From the NCBI GenBank assembly GCA_025966355.1, contig JAICWZ010000054.1, positions 1-8,852 of the forward strand: a stretch of DNA of 8,852 nucleotides, read 5' to 3'. A model generated the notes under the pieces. It worked only from the letters and a program-made list of their open reading frames with translations, was not told where the DNA came from and did not search any database. Source of the DNA: Thermomicrobiaceae bacterium (lineage in GTDB: Bacteria > Chloroflexota > Chloroflexia > Thermomicrobiales > Thermomicrobiaceae). Position numbers and translations under genes: made by a program. This document shows positions 1 to 6,603 of this stretch, piece after piece. The stretch's first letter is position 1. Each line of letters begins with the position of its first letter.

Positions 1-1
1 G

Positions 2-1000
2 ACTGGTCGCGCGGTCGGCTCGAAAACACTTATTGATCGCTACCGGATCGGCGTAAGCCCGGCCACCGTGCGCAACGAGATGGGCGAGCTTGAAGAGCGC
101 GCCTTCTTGCAGCATCCGCACACGTCGGCCGGCCGCGTGCCGACCGATCTCGGCTACCGCTACTACGTCGAAAATCTGCTGGATGATTTGCGGCTGCCGC
201 CGGCTGAAGAGTTGCGCATTCGACACCAGTTCGGTCAGGTTGAATCGCAAATCGAGGCCTGGGCCAAGCTCGCGGCGTCGATCATGGCGGATGTCAGCGG
301 CAACCTGGCGCTGGTTACGCCGCCACGCAGCAGCGTTGAGCGCCTGCGCCACGTCGAACTCATCAGCCTGCGCGATCAGGTCGTATTGCTGGTCGTCGTG
401 ACGCAGTCCGGCGGCGTGCAGGAGCTCATTCTGACGCCGGATACGACGCTCGAGCAGGAAGAACTGAGCACGCTCAGCCGGAAACTCAACGCTGAGTTGA
501 ACAACAAGAGCGCGCGCGACATTGTCGGCGAGCTGCCGGTCGCGGACGATTTCGAATCAATCGTGCGTCTGCGCATCGTCGAGGCGTTGAATCTGACGAC
601 GCGGCAGGGGCAGAGCCAGGTTTTTTCCGAAGGATTGGAACGCGCGCTGCAGCAACCTGAGTTCTCCCAGAGCCTTTTCGCGCTCCGCCTGCTGGAGCTT
701 TTGCGCGGTGGCGCGATTCTCGCGGCCCTCTCTCCGCAGATGGACTTTGAAGACGACGTTCAAGTCTTTATTGGGACAGAGAATTGGTCGGAAGAGTTGC
801 ATCAGTTCGGGGTCGTCGTTTCCACCTATGGGATTCCGACAACGCTGACCGGTCTCGTCGGAGTGCTTGGGCCGACGCGCATGGCGTATGGCCGCTCGAT
901 ATCAACCGTGCGCTATGTCGCGCAACTGCTCAGCGATTTGCTCGAGACGGTCTACGCGAATGAACACGGCGACGACGTCTACTTGCAGCAGCCATCGTGA
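2..1000 (+). CDS. hrcA: Heat-inducible transcription repressor HrcA (5'-truncated by window edge)
   Basis: HrcA is the dimeric repressor that binds CIRCE operators upstream of chaperone operons, and it normally needs GroEL to stay active. The reading frame is open from base 2, so the start lies outside the window; 332 residues are visible and about 20 N-terminal residues are probably missing for a family of roughly 340-350. The visible N-terminus is the winged-helix DNA-binding part, with VGSKTL, VSPATVRNEM and the HTSAGRVPTDLGYRYYV block typical of HrcA. The C-terminus has the family signatures FIGTEN, GVLGPTRMAYGR and a closing LSDLLE helix. The stop lies 13 nt before grpE, so this is the first gene of an hrcA-grpE-dnaK operon, a layout common in Gram-positives and Chloroflexota and usually autoregulated. 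Any CIRCE element would be upstream of the window. The identification is secure. Confidence 0.96.
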   Translation, partial: TGRAVGSKTLIDRYRIGVSPATVRNEMGELEERAFLQHPHTSAGRVPTDLGYRYYVENLLDDLRLPPAEELRIRHQFGQVESQIEAWAKLAASIMADVSGNLALVTPPRSSVERLRHVELISLRDQVVLLVVVTQSGGVQELILTPDTTLEQEELSTLSRKLNAELNNKSARDIVGELPVADDFESIVRLRIVEALNLTTRQGQSQVFSEGLERALQQPEFSQSLFALRLLELLRGGAILAALSPQMDFEDDVQVFIGTENWSEELHQFGVVVSTYGIPTTLTGLVGVLGPTRMAYGRSISTVRYVAQLLSDLLETVYANEHGDDVYLQQPS

Positions 1001-1002
1001 GG
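999..1002 (+). promoter_or_regulatory. Ribosome binding site for grpE, overlapping the hrcA stop
   Basis: GAGG overlaps the hrcA TGA stop and sits 11 nt before the ATG at 1014. The spacing is somewhat long. It supports 1014 over the in-frame ATG at 1026 and suggests coupling of grpE translation to hrcA termination. Confidence 0.5.
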
Positions 1003-1013
1003 ATATCAGCACT

Positions 1014-1625
1014 ATGGACAGGGGCATGAGGAATCAGAACGAGGATGCGAACCAGCGCGCCGAGACGCCACGCGAGCAGGTTGTCGAGGCCAACAGAAGC
1101 GAATCGGAGGCGATGCATGACACGGAGGAACCCGAAATCGTAGGTACGAATCTGGCCGACGAGTTAGAAATGGAACGAATTCGTTCGGCCGAATATCTCG
1201 ATCAGGCGCAGCGCACCCGCGCCGAACTGATTAATTACCGACGGCGCATGGAACAGGAGATGCAGGTCGCACGCCGCTATGCGGCGGAGCACGTCATCGC
1301 TCGCCTCCTGCCGGTGATCGACGATTTCCACCGGGCCATCGACGCCGTTCCACAGAATGATCGCGAAAATCCCTGGGTACAGGGAATGCTTCTGATCGAA
1401 CGAAAGATGTGGTCGGTGCTCGAAGCAGAAGGTGTCAAACCGATCGAAGCCGTCGGCAAACCGTTCGATCCGAGCATCCACGAGGCGGTAAGCGTCGAGA
1501 GCGACGGCGGCGACATCGTCGTTGAGGAGTTTCAGCGCGGCTATATGCTCCACGATCGGCTCATCCGACCGGCAATGGTGAAAGTTGGCCAGGGCAAAGC
1601 CGACAGCCCGGATATGAACGCCTAA
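1014..1625 (+). CDS. grpE: Nucleotide exchange factor GrpE
   Basis: GrpE releases ADP from DnaK in the cytoplasmic Hsp70 cycle and acts as a homodimer. The 203-residue protein is a normal length. Residues 1-45 are an acidic, disordered tail. Residues 46-95 form the long dimerisation helix with ELINYRRRMEQE at 71-82, followed by LLPVIDDFHRAID at 98-110. The C-terminal beta domain has VGKPFDPSIHEAV at 147-159 and a closing GYMLHDRLIRPAMVKVG at 176-192, all hallmark GrpE blocks. An open frame extends upstream into hrcA, but the ATG at 1014 follows a GAGG and gives a family-typical start; the ATG at 1026 is a weaker alternative. The gene lies between hrcA and dnaK, its partner, 48 nt before dnaK. 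The identification is secure and the start is fairly secure. Confidence 0.96.
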   Translation: MDRGMRNQNEDANQRAETPREQVVEANRSESEAMHDTEEPEIVGTNLADELEMERIRSAEYLDQAQRTRAELINYRRRMEQEMQVARRYAAEHVIARLLPVIDDFHRAIDAVPQNDRENPWVQGMLLIERKMWSVLEAEGVKPIEAVGKPFDPSIHEAVSVESDGGDIVVEEFQRGYMLHDRLIRPAMVKVGQGKADSPDMNA

Positions 1626-1659
1626 CATTCGATTAACCAGGTAACGAAGACGCTCATTT

Positions 1660-1666
1660 GGAAGGA
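1660..1666 (+). promoter_or_regulatory. Ribosome binding site for dnaK
   Basis: GGAAGGA lies 7 nt before the dnaK ATG at 1674. It is the strongest ribosome binding site of the + strand operon, as expected for its most abundant product. I see no convincing -35/-10 pair in the 48-nt grpE-dnaK gap, so dnaK probably depends on the upstream operon promoter. Confidence 0.65.
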
Positions 1667-1673
1667 CATCTAC

Positions 1674-3578
1674 ATGGGAAGAACAATCGGTATCGACCTC
1701 GGAACCACGAATTCGGTGATGGCGGTCATCGAAGGCGGTGAGCCGACGGTGATTCCGAACGCCGAGGGCGAACGACTCACGCCGTCGGTCGTCGCATTCA
1801 CCACCAACGGTGAACGGCTGGCCGGTCGTTTCGCGAAACGACAGGCGATCACCAACGCGAAGAACACAATTTTTTCAGTCAAGCGTTTCATGGGACGCCG
1901 CTTCGACGATCCGGCCGTGCAGCGCGATCTCAAGCTCGTGCCGTATGAAGCGCGCAAGGCGCAGAACGACGGCGTCGAGATCAAGCTCGGCGACCGCTGG
2001 TACAGCCCGCCGGAAATTTCGGCGATGATTCTGCAGAAGCTGAAGGCCGACGCCGAGGCGTATCTCGGTGAATCGGTCGACAAAGCGGTCATCACCGTGC
2101 CGGCCTATTTTGACGACAGCCAGCGCAACGCCACCAAGGACGCCGGTCGTATTGCCGGGCTCGAAGTGCTGCGTATTATCAATGAGCCGACCGCCTCGGC
2201 GCTCGCCTATGGCCTTGAGAAGAAGGGCGACGAGCAGATCGCGGTCTACGACCTCGGCGGCGGTACGTACGACATCTCGATCCTCGACCTCTCCGAAGGC
2301 GTCTTCCAGGTGCTTGCCACCAATGGCGACACGCACCTCGGTGGTGACGACTTCGACCAGCGGATCATCGACTGGCTGGCGGACGAGTTCAAGCGAACCG
2401 AAGGAATCGATCTGCGCAGCGACCGGATGGCGCTCCAGCGACTGAAGGAAGCGGCCGAGAAGGCCAAGGTTGAACTGTCGAGCACGCAGGAGACGGACAT
2501 CAACCTTCCGTTCATCACCGCCGACGCCAGCGGACCGAAGCATCTGAACATCACGCTCACGCGCTCCAAGCTGGAGCAGTTGGTCGGCGATCTGATCGAG
2601 CGAACCGTGCCGCCGATGGATTCGGCGTTGAAGGACGCGGACCTGAGCAAGGACAAGATCAACGAGATGCTGCTCGTCGGTGGTCAGACGCGTATGCCGG
2701 CCGTGCAGAAGAAGGTTGCCGATTTCTTCGGTAAAGAGCCGCACAAGGGCCTGAACCCGGACGAAGTCGTGGCCATCGGCGCCGCGATTCAGGCTGGTGT
2801 GCTCGGTGGCGAGGTCAAGGACGTCCTGCTCCTCGATGTCACGCCGCTGACGCTCTCGATCGAGACGCTCGGTGGCGTCGCGACTCCGCTCATTGAGCGC
2901 AACACGACGATCCCGACGCGCAAGAGCCAGATCTTCACCACGGCGTCCGATACGCAGACGCAGGTCGAGATCAACGTCGTCCAGGGCGAGCGCCCTATGG
3001 CGACCGACAACAAGAGCCTTGGACGCTTTGTGCTCGACGGCATTCCGCCCGCCCCGCGCGGCGTACCGAAGATCGAAGTAACGTTCGACATCGATGCCAA
3101 CGGCATTCTGAGTGTCACCGCGCGCGACCAGGCGACCGGCCGCGAGCAGAAGATCACGATTACGGCGTCGAGCGGCCTGACCGAGGACGAGATCCAGCGA
3201 ATGGTCAAGGAAGCGGAAGCGCATTCGGCAGACGACAAGGCGCGTCGCGAGGCGATCGAGCTGCGCAACCAGGCGGAGTCAATGGCCTACCAGGCGGACC
3301 GCACACTCTCCGATTACGGCGACAAGGTTCCGGCGGAACTGAAGGCGGAATTGGAATCGAAGATCGCGGCAGTGCGCGACATTCTCGAGAACGACCGCGA
3401 GAACGTCGAGCGGTTGAAGCCGGCCTACGAAGAGATGACAACGACGCTGTCGCGCGTCGGCGCCAGCATGTACGAGCAGACGCCGCCGGCTGATGGCGGA
3501 CCCGAAGCGGAAGAGGCCGCGCCCGAGGACGAGGCGACCGTCGAAGGCGAGTTCCGCGAAGTCCACAACGAGGGCTAA
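1674..3578 (+). CDS. dnaK: Molecular chaperone DnaK (Hsp70)
   Basis: DnaK is the cytoplasmic ATP-dependent Hsp70 that binds exposed hydrophobic peptides, with GrpE and DnaJ as co-chaperones. The 634-residue protein is complete. The nucleotide-binding domain shows [10 protein letters not shown] at 5-14, the catalytic lysine in SVKRF (K70), [12 protein letters not shown] at 169-180, [11 protein letters not shown] at 192-202 and GGQTRMP at 336-342. The interdomain linker is [11 protein letters not shown] at 384-394. The substrate-binding beta domain runs from about 395 to 500 (VVQGERP at 435-441, [10 protein letters not shown] at 474-483). The helical lid follows, then an acidic tail ending in [10 protein letters not shown]. 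The fifth position of the phosphate-2 loop is Tyr (GGGTYD) where Phe is most common, a conservative change. The protein lacks the insertion typical of proteobacterial DnaK. dnaJ does not follow; a terminator does. Confidence 0.98.
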   Translation: MGRTIGIDLGTTNSVMAVIEGGEPTVIPNAEGERLTPSVVAFTTNGERLAGRFAKRQAITNAKNTIFSVKRFMGRRFDDPAVQRDLKLVPYEARKAQNDGVEIKLGDRWYSPPEISAMILQKLKADAEAYLGESVDKAVITVPAYFDDSQRNATKDAGRIAGLEVLRIINEPTASALAYGLEKKGDEQIAVYDLGGGTYDISILDLSEGVFQVLATNGDTHLGGDDFDQRIIDWLADEFKRTEGIDLRSDRMALQRLKEAAEKAKVELSSTQETDINLPFITADASGPKHLNITLTRSKLEQLVGDLIERTVPPMDSALKDADLSKDKINEMLLVGGQTRMPAVQKKVADFFGKEPHKGLNPDEVVAIGAAIQAGVLGGEVKDVLLLDVTPLTLSIETLGGVATPLIERNTTIPTRKSQIFTTASDTQTQVEINVVQGERPMATDNKSLGRFVLDGIPPAPRGVPKIEVTFDIDANGILSVTARDQATGREQKITITASSGLTEDEIQRMVKEAEAHSADDKARREAIELRNQAESMAYQADRTLSDYGDKVPAELKAELESKIAAVRDILENDRENVERLKPAYEEMTTTLSRVGASMYEQTPPADGGPEAEEAAPEDEATVEGEFREVHNEG

Positions 3579-3600
3579 TCCCCTCGCCAACTCAAAACCC

Positions 3601-3631
3601 AAACGGCCGGCTCAATCGAGCCGGCCGTTTT
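3601..3631 (+). terminator. Rho-independent terminator, probably bidirectional
   Basis: A perfect 13-bp inverted repeat (left arm 3601-3613, AAACGGCCGGCTC; right arm 3618-3630) encloses a 4-nt loop, AATC, and ends in a TTTT run at 3628-3631. It lies 22 nt after the dnaK stop and 22 nt beyond the stop of the convergent gene that ends at 3654. On the - strand the stem is followed by TTT, GGG and TTTT, a broken U-tract, so termination should be better for dnaK than for the opposite operon, but it may serve both. Confidence 0.88.
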
Positions 3632-3653
3632 CATATCTGTGGACGATTCGACG

Positions 3654-4814
3654 CTACGCCCGCCGCAGGATCTCCAGATTGGCCAGCGGAACGACCCGCT
3701 GCGTGTGGTTCGGGAGTTCGACTTCGACGACGGCGCCAGGGCGGCCATTCACCTGCTGGCGGGAGAACGCTTCCCCGCGGCAGGTAACGACGGTGCCGAG
3801 ATGCTGTGGATCGATCAGCCGGGCAACCACGCCATCCGCCGGAGCCAGCGGTTTGGCGGCATCCGCCAGGGCCGCGCCGGCCGAACTGAAGCAGAGCAGC
3901 GGATAGGCCGGGAAGGGTCGTTCACTACCCGGAATGAGCACACTCGCCGTCTGCCCATCGCGTTCGCTGACGAAGCTGAAGATCGGTGCCGCCATCGGCT
4001 TGCGCCCGAAGCCTTCGGTCACGAAGATAGTGAACCCGGTCTGATCGAGTTCCGGCGCCAGCGGCCCGTTTGTGGCCAGTGACTGCCAGAAGGAGCGTGC
4101 TGGTGGCTCGGTCGCCGCATTGCTGGCGACGCGGCGCACATCGCCTTCCGAAATACTGCCAACGATCACGCCGCGCGCGCCGACTTCGGCCAGCTTGCGA
4201 ATCGCGGCGGCGCTGACGGTCATACCGCCGAGCACCAGAGCGCCGCGCAGATCAGCCGTGACGCCATCCGGCGTCAATTCGCGATCCGCTCGATCAACGG
4301 CCGTTTTGATCGGGCCAGAGCTATCGACGCCGAGCGCGATGACGCCGCGAATCCGGGCGCCACCGGCACGAACGACCGCGCCCCGACCGTCGACAACCTG
4401 GCTCACCTCGCCAAAGACGAGCGATTCGAGCTCCTGCGTGCCGGCGTCCGGCGCCAGTGTCGCAGTGCCGGCGATCTCGTTGATATCAGACAGGCGGCCG
4501 GCCTCTGGCGTATCGGCGGTCACCGCACGCAGGCCTTTGCGCGCGCGTGCTACGGCTTCGCCCGCATCAAAATGCGAGCCGATCGGCTTCGTCAGATAAC
4601 GTTTGATCGTGTCGGGCGCCACGCCGAGTTCACGCGCCAGATGGAGCGTTCGGGTGCGACCGGCGCTCGCCGAGGCGCTGCCGATCGGCGTGTTCGGCTC
4701 CACGCGATCACCCGTCTTGACCAGGATCTCGCCCGGAAAGCGGAGAAACCGACCGACATCATACGAAGCATCTTCGACAATCACCGGGTCAAGTGCGTCG
4801 TGCACGCTCGCCAT
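3654..4814 (-). CDS. Conserved protein with barrel-sandwich-hybrid-like N-terminus and KOW/SH3-like C-terminus, third gene of the MutL-like operon
   Basis: I do not know a function for this 386-residue protein. Residues 26-48 (FPGEILVKTGDRVEP, then NTPIG) resemble one half of a lipoyl/biotinyl or HlyD-type barrel-sandwich fold. Residues 80-120 could supply the second half, with FDAGEAVAR at 82-90. Between them, GVAPDTIKRYL at 64-74 looks like a short helix-turn-helix segment. The middle has alternating strands and helices (ALVLGGMTVSAAAIRKL at 192-208, GVIVGS at 215-220), then TIFVTEGFGRKPMA at 262-275. The C-terminus is beta-rich and KOW/SH3-like, ending in VVPLANLEIL. No signal peptide or membrane segment is visible, so it is probably cytoplasmic. 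No biotin- or lipoyl-attachment lysine motif is obvious. An AGGAG at 4820-4824 lies 5 nt before the ATG, just inside the end of the upstream gene, so translation is likely coupled. The domain assignments are inference from sequence texture. Confidence 0.75.
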   Translation of the reverse strand: MASVHDALDPVIVEDASYDVGRFLRFPGEILVKTGDRVEPNTPIGSASASAGRTRTLHLARELGVAPDTIKRYLTKPIGSHFDAGEAVARARKGLRAVTADTPEAGRLSDINEIAGTATLAPDAGTQELESLVFGEVSQVVDGRGAVVRAGGARIRGVIALGVDSSGPIKTAVDRADRELTPDGVTADLRGALVLGGMTVSAAAIRKLAEVGARGVIVGSISEGDVRRVASNAATEPPARSFWQSLATNGPLAPELDQTGFTIFVTEGFGRKPMAAPIFSFVSERDGQTASVLIPGSERPFPAYPLLCFSSAGAALADAAKPLAPADGVVARLIDPQHLGTVVTCRGEAFSRQQVNGRPGAVVEVELPNHTQRVVPLANLEILRRA

Positions 4815-4819
4815 CTCTT

Positions 4820-4824
4820 CTCCT
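4820..4824 (-). promoter_or_regulatory. Ribosome binding site of the barrel-sandwich-like gene
   Basis: AGGAG on the - strand, 5 nt before the ATG at 4814 and immediately before the TGA stop (4828-4830) of the preceding gene when read on the + strand. It fixes the start and indicates stop-start coupling within the operon. Confidence 0.65.
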
Positions 4825-4827
4825 CGC

Positions 4828-6588
4828 TCAGTCTGCCGCGCTACCCATATCGTTCAGCCAGGCACGGAGCAACGTCACCCGCGACTCCGGGTCATCGGGG
4901 ATGGAAATTGGCCGCCCACGGGCGTCGATGACTATGCCGATACGCCCGCCAAAGAGCGTTCGATCACCGGAGAACTCGACCGATTCCCCCGGCTGATGGC
5001 TGCCAATATGAAAACCGGGCTCAGGGTTCAGCGTCACATCGGCGGTCTGCGTCTCGTCCACCACCAGGAGATGCAGGTTGCCAAACGGCACGCTGAAGCG
5101 TTGGGTCTCGCCGCTCGACAACGTCATCTCGCCACGAACCGCCAGCGCACCACGCTCGCCCTCGCCATTCACCACGACGCAGGTCGCCATCGGCACCAGG
5201 AAATCCTGATCGATCACGTCGCGCGCATAAACGGGATCGACGGTCGAGATCGCCCCGATCGGCGCCATCAGGCCTTCGGCGTCGAGCGCGATGGTAATGA
5301 CGCCCTCGCCCGCCTGTGGCGCGATGCCATCTATGATGGTCAAAAGCGCCAGTTCGAGATCTTGATCGGCGAAATTGGGTCCGACCACGACCAGATCGAG
5401 ATTCCCGTTCTCGCCCAGGCGCGCGTCGCTGACCAGATCGCTGACAAACTCTCGTCGTACTGCCGCTTCGACGAGCCGATCGGTCGTCGAGTCGGGCCGG
5501 CTGAACGGGCGCAAGGACCGGTTGAGGATCCACTCGGTCAGCTCTTCGGCCGACCACCGGTAAGGCAGCCAGCGCGTAATGCGCTCCGGTGCGATACGCA
5601 GGAGCGAACGGGCGCCGAGTGCCAGGTCGCGCTCGCCTCGGAATGAGGTCGAGCTACCGCGATTCGATACCTGATAGACGAGCGCGCCGTCGCCGATATT
5701 GAGCGACACAACATTTCGGCTCATGCGGCGGTGCAGGAACGAGGCGACTGATTGAATCGCATGGAGGCGGTCGACGTATCGCGCCGATTGCGCGGCCGGG
5801 ATGGCGTCCGACTTTTCGACGCGCTGCCGGTACTGCTCGTTGAATTCGGATTCGAGCGCCGCCGCGATCTCCCACGGTTCGTAATCGACCGGATCGATCC
5901 CGCTCAGCTCCAGCGTGCCGCCAAGTGTCTGGGCGACCAACTGCTGTTTCGCGTCGTCGGCGATCACGATACCGGTGGTTATCGTACCGTCGCGCGCCGC
6001 ATCGGCGACCGCTTCGATCACGATATCCCAATCCTCGGAGGTTCCACCATCATGAACCAGGATCAAAGCGGTCGGCGCGACTTCGCGCAGCCAGGCACCG
6101 AGCGTGGTCGTCGAAAAGGTTGAGCTGAGTCCGAGATCTTCGGCGGCCGAGGCAACAACCGTCGGCGATTGTCGAATGCCCCGCACCAGCTGCCTGCCAA
6201 GTGAGCCGTTTCCGATGGCGATGAGCGCGGCTTTGCCCGCCGGAACCGGCAAGCCGGTGAAAAAGAGTTCATCGACGCCATCGCCGTTCGCCTGTTGTGG
6301 AATGAGAATCTGGTTATCCGACGCGATCTTGCGCCCGGTTTCGTCTTCGAGCGCGCGCACCGCCTCCCAGAGCCGATCTTGCGTGAAGACATCGCCGGCC
6401 GTCATCATCTGCGAGGCTCCCTCGCCGACAAACCGAGGGGCGCCATCGACCAGATCGAAGAGCAAGGCGCGCAGCGCATGACGATCGGCGTCGAGGATCA
6501 ACATCGAGTCTCGCGTGGCCACCGTCGCGCCTCCAGAGCCGTATTCGGTCGTCGACACATCGCCCATCTGAACGCTTCGTCCCACCAT
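4828..6588 (-). CDS. Divergent MutL/GlmL-like actin-fold (ASKHA) protein
   Basis: This 586-residue protein resembles the MutL family. MutL (GlmL) assists the B12-dependent glutamate mutase in clostridia and belongs to the actin/Hsp70-like ATPase superfamily; this gene is only a distant relative and is often auto-annotated as 'glutamate mutase L' in Chloroflexota. Residues 29-46 (LILDADRHALRALLFDLV) match the phosphate-1 strand-loop-strand but carry Asp35 where the family has Gly. Residues 293-306 (VVSLNIGDGALVYQ) match the phosphate-2 hairpin. ERITRWLPY at 335-343 and the following helices also fit the family. From about 400 to 586 there is a beta-rich extension with VPFGNLHLLVV at 500-510 and GIVIDARGRPISIPDD at 551-566. 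No mutase subunit genes are nearby, so a mutase-repair role is not supported. GAGG at 6596-6599, 7 nt before the ATG at 6588, supports this start; the ATG at 6567 is a weaker alternative. Confidence 0.8.
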   Translation of the reverse strand: MVGRSVQMGDVSTTEYGSGGATVATRDSMLILDADRHALRALLFDLVDGAPRFVGEGASQMMTAGDVFTQDRLWEAVRALEDETGRKIASDNQILIPQQANGDGVDELFFTGLPVPAGKAALIAIGNGSLGRQLVRGIRQSPTVVASAAEDLGLSSTFSTTTLGAWLREVAPTALILVHDGGTSEDWDIVIEAVADAARDGTITTGIVIADDAKQQLVAQTLGGTLELSGIDPVDYEPWEIAAALESEFNEQYRQRVEKSDAIPAAQSARYVDRLHAIQSVASFLHRRMSRNVVSLNIGDGALVYQVSNRGSSTSFRGERDLALGARSLLRIAPERITRWLPYRWSAEELTEWILNRSLRPFSRPDSTTDRLVEAAVRREFVSDLVSDARLGENGNLDLVVVGPNFADQDLELALLTIIDGIAPQAGEGVITIALDAEGLMAPIGAISTVDPVYARDVIDQDFLVPMATCVVVNGEGERGALAVRGEMTLSSGETQRFSVPFGNLHLLVVDETQTADVTLNPEPGFHIGSHQPGESVEFSGDRTLFGGRIGIVIDARGRPISIPDDPESRVTLLRAWLNDMGSAAD

Positions 6589-6595
6589 CTGGCTA

Positions 6596-6599
6596 CCTC
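6596..6599 (-). promoter_or_regulatory. Ribosome binding site of the MutL-like gene
   Basis: GAGG on the - strand 7 nt before the ATG at 6588, within the 15-nt gap after the zinc-ribbon gene. It favours the 586-residue start over the internal ATG at 6567, which has only a weak GGA upstream. Confidence 0.55.
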
Positions 6600-6603
6600 G
6601 TCT

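Noticed and set aside
1006..1014. TCAGCACTA just before grpE, 7 of 9 to the CIRCE half-site
   Set aside because: The second half-site (GAGTGCTAA) is absent 9 nt downstream, and the position overlaps the grpE start, so chance similarity is more likely.
1164..1628. 154-codon open frame on the - strand opposite grpE
   Set aside because: It is a shadow of the certain grpE gene, with no domain and no supporting ribosome binding site.
1875..3224. 449-codon open frame on the - strand opposite dnaK
   Set aside because: Long antisense frames opposite dnaK are a known result of its codon composition in high-G+C genomes. The translation is Arg/Asp/Leu-rich with no recognisable domain, and dnaK is certain.
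4603..5646. 347-codon open frame on the + strand across the MutL-like and barrel-sandwich-like genes
   Set aside because: It spans the junction of two well-supported - strand genes with their own ribosome binding sites, and its translation is low in hydrophobic core patterns and rich in Arg/His.
4828..6588. Naming the 586-aa protein DNA mismatch repair MutL or a glutamate mutase chaperone
   Set aside because: It has none of the GHKL ATPase motifs of mismatch repair MutL, and no glutamate mutase subunit genes are nearby. Only the distant ASKHA-type MutL/GlmL resemblance holds.
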